Positions 36,183 to 45,803 of a stretch of 64,000 nucleotides of DNA are shown one piece after another. Location: positions 10,833,501 to 10,897,500 of the forward strand of contig JABWDB010000001.1 in NCBI GenBank assembly GCA_019614645.1, given 5' to 3'. Origin of the DNA: Stratiolaelaps scimitus (lineage: Eukaryota > Arthropoda > Arachnida > Mesostigmata > Laelapidae). A program made the translations under genes and the position numbers. Under the pieces are notes generated by a model. It was given only the letters and a program-made list of their open reading frames with translations. It searched no databases and had not been told where the DNA came from. The stretch's first letter is position 1. The number at the start of each line of letters is the position of its first letter.

Positions 36183-36410
36183 ATGATCCATAGCTTAGAT
36201 TGCGACGTGGTTCGTTATGGACATCGGCCTTTCGGACGAGTCTACGTCAATGGTCACGATGTTACTGTGGCCAGAGATGACAGGGTAACAACAGGGACAG
36301 CCGTAATTCTATCCGTATTGCCGGCCAGCCGCTGGGCTGTAACGTTTGACCAGACTCATTACTACACTTCGGTACCGATTCGTCGATCGCAAGAGTGCAA
36401 CAAATTGTAG
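36183..36410 (+). CDS. Unrecognised 75-residue beta-rich open frame
   Basis: The ATG has A at -3 (CAAAATGA), and the frame ends in TAG. The product alternates hydrophobic and polar residues as in beta sheets (GRVYVNGHDVTVARDD, then GTAVILSVLPASRWAVTF), with two Cys residues. About 32% of codons have the purine-N-pyrimidine form, slightly above the 25% expected by chance. A splice-acceptor-like CACACCAG lies about 20 bases upstream, so it may begin within an exon. No family is recognised. Confidence 0.25.
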   Translation: MIHSLDCDVVRYGHRPFGRVYVNGHDVTVARDDRVTTGTAVILSVLPASRWAVTFDQTHYYTSVPIRRSQECNKL

Positions 36411-37131
36411 CCCACTTCGGGCCATGAAGACCAGATCCTATCAAACTGTCTGGCTACGTACCCTGTCAATTTCAATCCATCGATCTGCTGCGTTGCATTC
36501 GTTACATCGCGCCCTCCCCCGATTTAATGCGATTCATCATGCTATCCAGATCGTGCGGTTCGCCGAGCATCGCCCTCGCATCGCTTTGTCGCTCGCGGCT
36601 CGAAGCTTGTCTCCAGCCGATCCAAGACATAGCTGACTGACCCTGTAAATGATATATCTCAGTGAGTGGCGATCCGGCGAGTATCGAACCATGGGAGTTG
36701 AGGCGATTCACTCTCGCACTTGACGTTTGATTGGGAGAACGAAGTCGTACATATAGCATCGAACGTTTGACGCCTCCTGATTCGGATGTTACTGCTGTCG
36801 CTGACAACGCCGCCGTGCCATTCTGCCGTTGCGAATGTTTCTGGCATCACGATGCTAGCGCAAACTGATCCGTCGTTCAGTCCCTCTCGATACATTCCAG
36901 AAAGATGAAGCTATTTATGACTCGAAACTTCAAAGAACTCGTTAAACAACACGAAATGGCTGGGTGGGGGGGGGGAGAAAACAAGTTATCTAGCTCAGGC
37001 GAACCCCTGTATCGTAGCTGAACTGTAGCGCGGCTTGAACTTTATAGCAATTTATTTCGGCAGAAAAGGCACAATACATGGTTCGTTGACTAAGCGCGTT
37101 GAACATAAGGTCACTTTCCAAATGTGTCACT
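36411..37131. other. Non-coding stretch
   Basis: A run of ten Gs lies at about 36966-36975. No gene is recognised. Confidence 0.5.
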
Positions 37132-37156
37132 TTATATATATATATATATATATATA
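37132..37156. repeat. (TA)12 microsatellite
   Basis: Uninterrupted TA dinucleotides seen directly. Confidence 0.93.
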
Positions 37157-38224
37157 CGTATATTCGTAGACATGCTATTTGCTACTAATTGTTTTTATCT
37201 TCTATGCTGAGTGACGGACGGGTAAAGCTGTAAGGAGCTACAGGTATAGATACGGATCATTCACTTCTTGATTTTAACAGGGAAGAGCGTTCGGAGATGC
37301 CGTAGAGTCATGTGGCGGGCGCAAATTTTGCGGAGTATCTACACTAAGCTCGCATCATTTAACTGACGAAAATTGTTAAATTATTACATTATGAAATTAT
37401 AAAGAGGGCGGCGTTTTGTATTCACCGGGTCGGTTAGCAAGAAGTCGCTGGTTCAAGGCATGCTATGCAACGTGTTTATACACGCTTCGATGTGTCGTGA
37501 ACAATATTTAGTAAATTATCAAACATTCCATTATAATCGGCATTTGTTTTAGTACCTTTGTTCAAGAGACCTTTTGAGCAGGTGAATGAGATGTTCCGAA
37601 AATGTATATCTGGTAGCGTTTACCCCTACGGGCTATAAGTTTACAGGCCAATGGCACGAGGCCGTATCTGATTTTGAGAACCGCAATTTATGGCCTTACC
37701 TGACCGATGGACGTCCTCCCTGTCCGTCGAGCTATAATGCTTCCAGGTAAAAGGCCCAGACGTGTGTCCAATTTAGACTGTTTATTGTAGCTGAATGTCA
37801 CCTCAGCCCCCACCAATGTTCCCCTCACTTCGACAGAATTTTTATTGCATTTGTCAATGTCTCGATCACTTCGCACATTTTTTCGTTTTTGTTTTTGCGA
37901 ATCTTCTTGTCGGCGTCGTATTCCTCTCCTAGCAGTGGTAGAAGCGCTTCTCTACTTCTCTATTGGCGTATGCATCTGTGTGTGTGTGTGCGTGTCCTCT
38001 GTTCTACGGCGTTTCTGTGCCCGTTTGCTTCGTTGGTGTCCCGTTAGTCGAGACCATTGCTTTTGGGAAAGTGCGTTTGGGTCAGCAGCCACTTCTCGCC
38101 GGCTGTGTCTGTAGATGCTCTGGCACCAGCGGTACAGTGGCCCCAGCCTATCTCTCTCTCTCTCCCTCCCTTCGCGAGCTCTGGTCCGACGAATTTAGTC
38201 TCGTTCGTCGACTACGACACGAAG
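37157..38224. other. Non-coding stretch
   Basis: A B-box-like GGTTCAAGGCA at 37451-37461 preceded by AGCAAGAAGTCGCT resembles the 3' half of the tRNA-like head at 43282, but no A box is clear. GT and CT runs occur near 37977-37992 and 38150-38169. No gene is recognised. Confidence 0.45.
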
Positions 38225-38473
38225 ATGGCAACGGCAGAAGCAGATAACCCTAATTTTCGCAAATTGTTCGGCGGGCGGCCTTTCCGCTTCCTTCAGCAGA
38301 AAACAGGCGGGAACGTGGCGGGGCCTTGGCGCTCATGTACAGACACAACGAAGCCGATTTACACAGTAACCGGCCAAGGCACCATGGAGGACATACGACG
38401 AGAAAGGGAGACGACAGTCGTCGTTAATACTTTCATCGTAGTTCTCTGCCTTACGCTACGCTGCTGCTGCTGA
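38225..38473 (+). CDS. Unrecognised 82-residue frame with C-terminal membrane segment
   Basis: The ATG is in an excellent context (GAAGATGGCA: A at -3, G at +4), preceded by a pyrimidine-rich leader (about 38150-38180). The first 60 residues are polar and basic (start MATAEADNPNFRKLFGGRPF). They are followed by an acidic-basic linker (MEDIRRERE) and a hydrophobic stretch (TTVVVNTFIVVLCLTLRCCC) ending directly at TGA. This layout would fit a tail-anchored protein with terminal cysteines. The last three Cys codons are part of a CTG run, which weakens the case. A longer in-frame opening starts at 38057. No family is recognised. Confidence 0.3.
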   Translation: MATAEADNPNFRKLFGGRPFRFLQQKTGGNVAGPWRSCTDTTKPIYTVTGQGTMEDIRRERETTVVVNTFIVVLCLTLRCCC

Positions 38474-39817
38474 AGTTGAGCTCATTGACAAAATGGCATC
38501 GAGGCTTGCTTGGGCTTTGAGCAGACGAGCCAGTCCGGCTAAAACGATTCGCTCCGGCCGCTGTTCGCCGCCTCAGTCATAGAGGTTGGTCGACCGGCCT
38601 GGCTGGAGGCGACATCGTCGACGGACGCCGGACACAGGCTGACGCCAACGGAGACGATGGGGAGATCCCTAGGCGACAGTACCGGTACTATTTCTCGCAG
38701 TTTCCGAGTCCTCGTCCACCCGATTCCTGCGCCTTTGCCGGCCAAGGAAATAGTCTCGGCCTGCTGGGGCAGCTGCTTCACTCATGGACTGGACGAACCA
38801 CTTTAGGATACTTTAGAATGGCAGGCCGAACGAGGGAAGGCAGACATGGGCGGAGACAGAATTTCGCTGATAGCAGTATTAGTCGTAGTAGCTGCACGGG
38901 TGGTGAACAGCTTCTCCGGCATCGGCAACGACGCAGCTAATCTCTGAGATGAGCAAGCTCTGGCGGAAGCAGACGACAACTTCATTCGCCCGACGAACAG
39001 ATAGCCAACTCCCCCTCTGTCCTTTCTCCGGATCAGAGTGTGCTACACCCCGCCGACCGAATCGCACCGTAGTCTTGTGCGATTCGGCCGACGACGCGCC
39101 ATGACCGCTAGCCAACAAGATCTCGGCGGGAAAGCGTCTTCGAGACCAGAAATCGCTGTTAGCTGGGCTCCGAGGTCGACATTGGTCGTGTTGTCCTTCA
39201 TAGGGTGCCCTGCCTTCCGCTTGCAGACGTCCAATTCCATCACCACGGAAAATGGCTGAGCCCCGATCTCACGATCTGCTCTCCCTCAATGGGCCGGCTA
39301 GGAAAGACTGCTGGATAGTAGAAGATTCGCTGGGCACGTCCCGCTGAGATTGGTTGGATTCTAGAATTCTACCTTTGAAGCTCGGACGTCCTTTGAGTGC
39401 GAACGAAGAGTTGGCAAAGCGACCAGTAGGTGCAGCCTTTGAGAGGTAGTCGAGTTGCCAACTTCTCCCATCCGGGTGCTCCACCTGACTTCCCCCCATG
39501 CCATTCCAGACCTGGCAGTCCAGAAGTGGAACGGTGTGCGTTGAGTGGGATATTGTAGATAGAAGTCGGATAGAAAGTGGTCCGAGAGTATTGATCGAGT
39601 TACCAGCTATGTCGAGTAACTTTAACTAGCAGCTTGGAGACTCAGTGGAAAGCTAGTCCCGAACATATATTTCTTCAAAATTGGACAGACCGTACGAGCA
39701 TGATACCCATTCTAAAATAGGTCGATGAAAATAGATACCGACTGTCTTCGACGCGGCGACTGGGAGATTCTCGTCGGATGCTATCGTACCTTTGATCATA
39801 TTAGCACTCACGCCCAT

Positions 39818-39819
<2 letters not shown>
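38474..39819. other. Non-coding stretch
   Basis: Moderately GC-rich, with frames on both strands of 60-80 codons and no motif. No gene is recognised. Confidence 0.5.

Positions 39820-39860
<41 letters not shown>
39820..39860. repeat. (AT)n microsatellite with one GT step
   Basis: AT repeats interrupted once by GT near 39849, seen directly. Confidence 0.95.
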
Positions 39861-40925
39861 TGTCTTCTAGAAATAAATCAAATTCGAAGCAAAATAATTT
39901 ATATTTCGCGTCGTGATATTGATATTAGACTTTTATTTATAGACGTTTGTTCAAAGCGTAAATGCTGTCACTTGTAAACTCACTTGAAAGACTTGCAAAC
40001 GTATTCAACATACCTGTCCTGTCGCTGTGTAGATTTCCCTTCTGTTCATAAGTTGTTCCTCACTGTCCACATGTACACGAGCATGATCCCCTTGGCTGAC
40101 TTAAGCACACGTAATAGGCGCAGCCCGCGCGAAGAGATACGGTCACTGGCAACGTTCGAAGTGAACTCTACTTCTCGATGTATCTACAGATACATCAAGA
40201 TGAACGAAGAAGGATCCAAAACCACTAGAGAAGACATTCACTTAGTGTGCATTCATACATCCTTTGAAGGATATCTTTCTTTCTTTGTGAATAAGTAACT
40301 GGCTTTGATGGCCTTTGCCCTTAGCCGCTGTTGAATACGTAACCATTGAGCGAGTGTCTGACCTTTCCACTTTCTGAGAAGGTTGGTTCGTTGCTTCGGC
40401 TGGCCGCTCGTACGAGCGCAGCACAGCACTTGCTATCGAAACTTCGTGCTAGAGACGGTGGCACCCCCGTGTCTCTTCTCGGTCTCGCTGTGCTGCGGTA
40501 GGCGCTAATTGCTAGCTACATGGCTAACGGAAAATAATAATAAGCATGCTCCTGTTCAACTAGGAAATTGGACGCGGCGGCAGCGTATATTGCGAATCAC
40601 TCCGGCAGTCGGACCTCATCCCAGCCGATTCGAAACATCTATTCACCCATGGCTCGATTTTCAGGCACAGCACACATATATGAGATATTTCAGATATCTT
40701 CGTTTATGTGCAAATATTTAGTAATAACGAAGCGCGTTTCTGGTGCCCAGGCAGGACTGCAGTTGAGCATGCTGCCGCGTGATTCACAATACGACCTAAT
40801 GGTATATGTTATGATTGCATTGTGTATTATTATTCTTGACCATTAGGTACGTCCGCCATAAACAGGCTCTCATGTGCTAAAGCCAACTCACCAAGAGCGT
40901 TAATATTCGTCAGTCGAAATTATTA
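39861..40925. other. Non-coding stretch
   Basis: A 104-codon plus frame (39984-40298) and a 92-codon plus frame (40568-40846) have no motif. No gene is recognised. Confidence 0.5.
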
Positions 40926-41384
40926 TCATTTCCTATACCGTTCCGACCTTCCCTCTCTCTCACTCTGTCCTAGATGTACGTAGTCGTGCGTTAATGAAAA
41001 AGGTGGTGGTATTACCTTCTGTATGAGAGCTATAGAGCACAATAGGGACAGGGATGACAGTTGGAGCAAAGTGCGTACCTCATAATCCTCGATTCCCGCC
41101 CTCCACGCTGCGTCCCCTACGAAGGGAATATTTTCTCCGCCAGAGTCGGCTTCACAGGACGTCGAAGTCTCAACGGGATTGACTTTGATAGACATCGCAC
41201 GAGAGGCGTGTACACATCGCTGCTGCCACACAAGTCCTGACCTGGCGAATACAATATTCGGCCGGTTAGAATCGTGGACGGTGATGACTAGTGCTGCTTC
41301 TACTAGCACTACTATTGCGACTGTATAACAACAGGCCCATATAAGACGACTCACGACCATTTGCGTTTGCGGACGGTCAGACAA
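40926..41384 (-). CDS. Unrecognised 152-codon frame with hydrophobic N-terminus
   Basis: The minus-strand frame starts MSDRPQTQMVVSRLIWACCY and continues into a hydrophobic segment (VAIVVLVEAALVITV), the layout of a signal anchor or signal peptide. The middle part is even in composition (SGGENIPFVGDAAWRAGIEDYE). That segment is followed by GAG|GTACGC near 41081, a possible splice donor, after which the frame becomes Ser/Leu- and Glu/Arg-rich. If real, the coding exon would be about 41082-41384. No family is recognised. Confidence 0.25.
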   Translation of the reverse strand: MSDRPQTQMVVSRLIWACCYTVAIVVLVEAALVITVHDSNRPNIVFARSGLVWQQRCVHASRAMSIKVNPVETSTSCEADSGGENIPFVGDAAWRAGIEDYEVRTLLQLSSLSLLCSIALIQKVIPPPFSLTHDYVHLGQSEREGRSERYRK

Positions 41385-41748
41385 TCACGAAGTTGTCCTC
41401 TTTCAAAACTTCTACTCTACGTACCCGAAGGGAAATTGGCAGTTTCACTGATAGAGGTTCATGTCAACGTATATATATATATATATATTGTGTGCTGCGC
41501 TCTGAAACACAGGTTGTTTAAAATGTGTGCTCGGATTACCATACCGATCAGCCTGATCTAGCTGGGGCGAGTATCCAATTTGTTCAACTTTGACTTTGTA
41601 AGACAATCCTTGTGAAAGAAATGCGAGAAAAATCGAAATTCGACACTACAATCGAATATGTGGTCTCTGCACTCTTAGAAATACATAACGTGTTTCGCCC
41701 CCATCAAAAATAGACCGCGTTGACGGACGCGGTAAGATTAGTTATGAA
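41385..41748. other. AT-rich non-coding stretch
   Basis: A TA run lies at about 41470-41488. No gene is recognised. Confidence 0.5.
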
Positions 41749-42069
41749 TTATGTGATCGACTGGGCTTTTTCCTTCTTCAAGTCAAATGCTGGGACCATT
41801 TGTGGGAGCTGCAGTTCGGCAGGGCGACAAAGGGCCAAATCGAAACGAAATCGTTTCGAATAAGCCACACTGAGAAACACTCGTTTATATATTCTCGGGC
41901 CAAGTCGTACGCCTATGAAATGCAGACATTTTTCCCAGACAAATTGATCGTGCGGTTCCGGCTCATTCATTTCGTTCGTGAAATGGATGAATGCATTTTC
42001 TAATAATTTGTTCATTTCAAAATACCTCTTCTTTCGAACTTTGCACTTTCTTCTTTCTAAGTTGCGCAC
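41749..42069 (-). CDS. Unrecognised 106-residue open frame
   Basis: ATG-to-TGA on the minus strand, with a very basic start (residues 1-16) followed by an even, protein-like middle (NEMNEPEPHDQFVWEKCLHF, then IYKRVFLSVAYSKRF). A plus frame of 67 codons (41800-42003) runs antisense. There is no repeat underneath and no domain that I recognise. It could be a small gene, an exon, or chance. Confidence 0.22.
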   Translation of the reverse strand: MRNLERRKCKVRKKRYFEMNKLLENAFIHFTNEMNEPEPHDQFVWEKCLHFIGVRLGPRIYKRVFLSVAYSKRFRFDLALCRPAELQLPQMVPAFDLKKEKAQSIT

Positions 42070-43281
42070 ACTTCACTTCCAGTTCGGAGAGATCGTTCGA
42101 TAATACAGCTCGTATAGCTAGGTTGTTCCGCTGTCGAAAAAATAAAAAGACCATGGGTACCGCACGTATGTATAGATGAAAAAAAAATCCGTCATTTGCA
42201 CAGATTATTGCTCGAAGCCGTAATCACCAGAGTCGGCGCCCTTGCCTAGGAGTGTGCGCACACCTTCGCGCACAACTCAGAAGGTCGCCGAAGCAGAGCT
42301 ACACCATCATGCTCCTTGAAGGGGAGGGTAGATCCGAAGGGCAATTTTCTGCAATAAGAATCCGAATAAACTACAACGAGGCCACGGCTGAATTCGTTTG
42401 CCGCGGATTTTTACATCCGCACGTGAATGAGACAGCGGTGCCGCACGACAGTCAGTGCTGGCGGTCAAACAGTCAGACAACCGCTCGTTACGGTCGAAGT
42501 ACGTCTTCGTTGATGTCGTATCGGACAAATTCGGCCGAGCCAAAGCTGGCATAGCAAGTAAGGACGTTCTGTTTAGCTGTGCCCGGCGGGAGCTTTATTG
42601 GTAAATTTTTGTGTGAGCTATTCTATTTTAATCAAACGGTGTGGGGTCGAACTGAATTAAGATCGTTGTATCCAACTCGAACTCCGATTATCTGCACGAG
42701 TGGGAATACACAATATTAAACAAACAAGCTAATACAGTCATCAATCAATCATCATTATCACGCCAGTGCTGCTGTGTTTTAAGTGTGTCACCAGAACATT
42801 GCGTTGTTCTGAGCGGCGCGGGCGTAGATTGCACATGGGATTGCGCGCGAGCTATTATCCGATGTTAAACTTATTCGTACAGAGATCAGAATCTGGCGAG
42901 GACTGACCTAAATAGATTCTGGACCCAGCTGTGTGATACGATGTATCTGGTAAGGATCAGACTGCTGTCTTGTCTGTCTGTTCAGAGTGAAGTTTACGAC
43001 TACTGCCTGTTTGGTGCGATCTGTTATATTATTCTACCACTAACTGGAACAGCTGAATGAGCGCATACCACAAGCTGAGTCGAGACACTCGATGCTCTTT
43101 GCTGAGTTCGAGAATAGTTTCGCTATCTCAACGCCGTGACGAGCTCGGCTGTTGTCAGAGTTATAATAGATAATTCTAACGTCAAGCTACAATCTCGGAT
43201 CAACCCACACGTGATCGGTACAGTGAAATAGATGTAGCTAGATGTAAAATAGAAATTTCACTATTCATTAGTGACTTAGCC
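42070..43281. other. Non-coding stretch
   Basis: Frames at 42252-42554 (plus) and 42307-42552 (minus) overlap antisense and have no motif. No gene is recognised. Confidence 0.5.
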
Positions 43282-43359
43282 GTCAGCATGGTGGCTTGGA
43301 CGGGTAAGTCTCCAGCTATTGGAAGCCAGAAGCTGCAGGTTCGAGCTCCGCTGCGTGAC
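43282..43359 (+). repeat. tRNA-like head, probable tRNA-derived SINE
   Basis: A 78-base, tRNA-sized unit. The ends GTCAGCA and TGCGTGAC are complementary apart from one bulged base. A TGGCTTGGACGG A-box-like element lies at 43292-43303, and a B box GGTTCGAGCTC at 43338-43348. The D and anticodon arms do not fold properly, so it is not a working tRNA. An AT-rich body follows to about 43430. RNA polymerase III-driven SINE or tRNA pseudogene; family unknown. Confidence 0.4.
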
Positions 43360-45507
43360 ATATAAGAGAGCTTAAGCATTGCGGAATTGTAGCTCCTTTA
43401 ATAAACCATTAAACCTTTACTTTTACTACTGCTCTGTGCTGCAGGAAATTACTGACACGAAGTACATAGAGATAGACCAAAGGTCGGCTGCTCGCAAGTC
43501 AATTGTAGATGTATTATAGTTACAGAATTCTTCAGCATATCTAAATAGCAGAAACTGAGCTAGTTTGTACGATAGAGGTGCATTTTTAATATTATTATTA
43601 TTTGTATTATAATTATTATTAACTTAAACGCATAGTCCCACCTCTACCCTTAAACGCTCCCCAAAGAGTGATCCGACTTTTGTTCTCTCAGCTTGTCTAG
43701 TTAACTGTCAGCTCTCGTGTCGAACACAAGTACCTGTCTGTAAGGATCTCTTTCTAACGTTTGCCACAGTGGTTGCTACAATTCATGCCGGCTGTTCTCC
43801 CCCGATCTTCCTCATGGATTTTCACCCCGCCAGCATCCGGGCGTACGCTTGAATCACCCTGTGTTGTGTCCCTTCTGTCGTACAGTAACTTGGGAGCACA
43901 GTCCTTGAAACTCCTCTTACCCTTCTCGCGAACCCCCAGCGACCCTCGAGCTTGCGTCGCCTTCTTCTCTTCTTCCTCTCCCCTTGTGCTGCGTTAAACG
44001 TACCAGGTTGCCGACAACCACCTGGGCAGCACATCCTGCCGCCAATTGTGTTGGGGGACGCCGGCTCTCCACTCTCCGCAGTCTCCCGTCCTGCCGCTCG
44101 TTATTGTTGAACAGTTCCTCTACGCGTTCTCCCGCAAGGAACTAGTCCCGCCGTTCTGAGAGCTGCGGGAATAGCGGAGCGACTATTTCCCTACCTGCTA
44201 TTGTGGAAGGGAGTGCGCTGTGGGCACCAGGAGGGTGCTCTCTGTGCTAGTGCCCCTCTCTGTGTGTCCCGCCTGTTTGCGGCGCTCAACTCGACCTGGC
44301 GCTGGCCTCGTCTGTCGCTTCCGCCTAGCCCAACCTCGCCTCACCTCTTCCTCCTCCTCATCTTCCTCCTTTTCCAGTTTTCAAAAAGGCCTGGCAAATT
44401 TCCGGGACTGTTTCCGCTACTTTCTAGCACTGCTGGCCGTTGCCTTTACGGGAATCAGAGAAGATCGAGAAAGGCACAAAGAGCGAATGGTGGAGAGATT
44501 CCACCTTTTGTCGATAGCTGTTCTGGGCTGTTAGCATCGGTCTGCAAACATCTGCAGCCCGACGTCGGAACTTACATTAAACGGTCTCCATTATGCGGAG
44601 AAGGGGGGGGTCAGTTCTATTGGATGGATGGAAGCTGGTCCTCAGTACGACTGGTAATACCCTAGATTGCCCGCTATTCTACCCTGCCATTCTTGATTTC
44701 CATGATCCGGCAGATGCTATAGTTGGGGAGCTTGTGTGGCTGCGCCCTCCCTAGTTCGGTACTATCGTATTTGTCAGAGCGATGCAGCACTATAGGAGCG
44801 AGACTTCGCTATTGCCATAAGCTTTACTTCGAGTATAACTTCAATTAGTAAAATCTCTGAGCGTATCGTGAACAATGACAACGTATTGAGCATGACACAG
44901 AAAGGCATCTCTGAACTGAGAGATTATTTAAGAAGGCAATGTACAGAAAAAGCTGTACGCAAATAGAGGTTCAAATCGCGAAATGAATGTGATTGCTGCC
45001 CATCTGCTTAAACTTCTGAACCAGACAGGAACTTGTCCAAGGGTTATTAGCGGTGGCCGGGCCAACGGGCCGCAACTGGATCCCAAAGAGAGACTCCAAT
45101 GTTTAAGCCTGCTCGGTGGTAACCGCAGGTGTGCACCATCTATCAACGCTGCGTTCATCTTCAATGGTTTTTCAACCGGACCAGTATCATAATTTCAGAA
45201 CCTAACGTTTCGAAACGTTACGATGTCTGGTTTGGTACCTGACCACTTGGCTTCCAACCCCACATCTAGTGAGGAAATCAATTTCCTCGCTGACGAGTGT
45301 GTTGGTCAAATTATTCATATATTTTATCTAGAGCGATAGATTCGTTTGGGGGCAGCCTGGCTGGAACTGTACAATTATCGACCCAACTGACCGGTAACAA
45401 CAAACCAGAGAGAAGGTTATTGAGGGTCTGCTACGTACGTATTATGTACTTGTATTGAACGTTTTTTTTTCATGTACATCCGTTTTTACCAGCGACTGTA
45501 CTTACAG
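43360..45507. other. Non-coding stretch, GC-rich from about 43.75 kb
   Basis: ATT-rich patch at about 43590-43620. From about 43750 to 44680 GC- and TC-rich with overlapping plus frames (44201-44665, 44220-44534) lacking motifs. A G run lies near 44605-44612. No gene is recognised. Confidence 0.5.
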
Positions 45508-45568
45508 TGAAAAGTTGCCCAGCGAACGTTAACACCGATGCAGTCCGCACTAAGGTTCTCTGCCCGAG
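45508..45568. other. Mini-exon-like segment with splice-like borders on both strands
   Basis: On the plus strand, CTGTACTTACAG precedes the segment and GAG|GTGAGTG follows it; the 61 bases are open in one frame (KSCPANVNTDAVRTKVLCP). On the minus strand, the same borders read as donor CACT|GTAAGT and acceptor CTCACCTCGGGCAG and are also open. Only one reading can be right, and both may be chance. Confidence 0.2.
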
Positions 45569-45764
45569 GTGAGTGTCATAGCTCGACGATAAACGACATC
45601 AACGTTGTCCCGATGCATTCGACGATGCGCCGCCCTATTTTTCCTCATCTCCAGCAAAAATGAGCAGACTCGCCTAGCAACGAACGTAGCTGCGGACATG
45701 CTCCTGCACACATGCTCGAACCGGAGCTTTCTAATGAGCTGGTGGTGACCATAGACCACGGTGA

Positions 45765-45803
45765 GCATTGGTCGTCCAGTGTCGCCCACTGGACGACCAA
45801 TGC
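45765..45803. repeat. Perfect 17-bp inverted repeat, 5-base loop
   Basis: GCATTGGTCGTCCAGTG (45765-45781) and its exact complement (45787-45803) flank TCGCC. It is a strong cruciform or RNA hairpin with no flanking T run. No direct repeats were noticed around it. Confidence 0.9.

Noticed and set aside
36660..36730. Minus-strand GGTTCGATACT resembling a B box
   Set aside because: The T-stem does not pair and the acceptor ends do not match.
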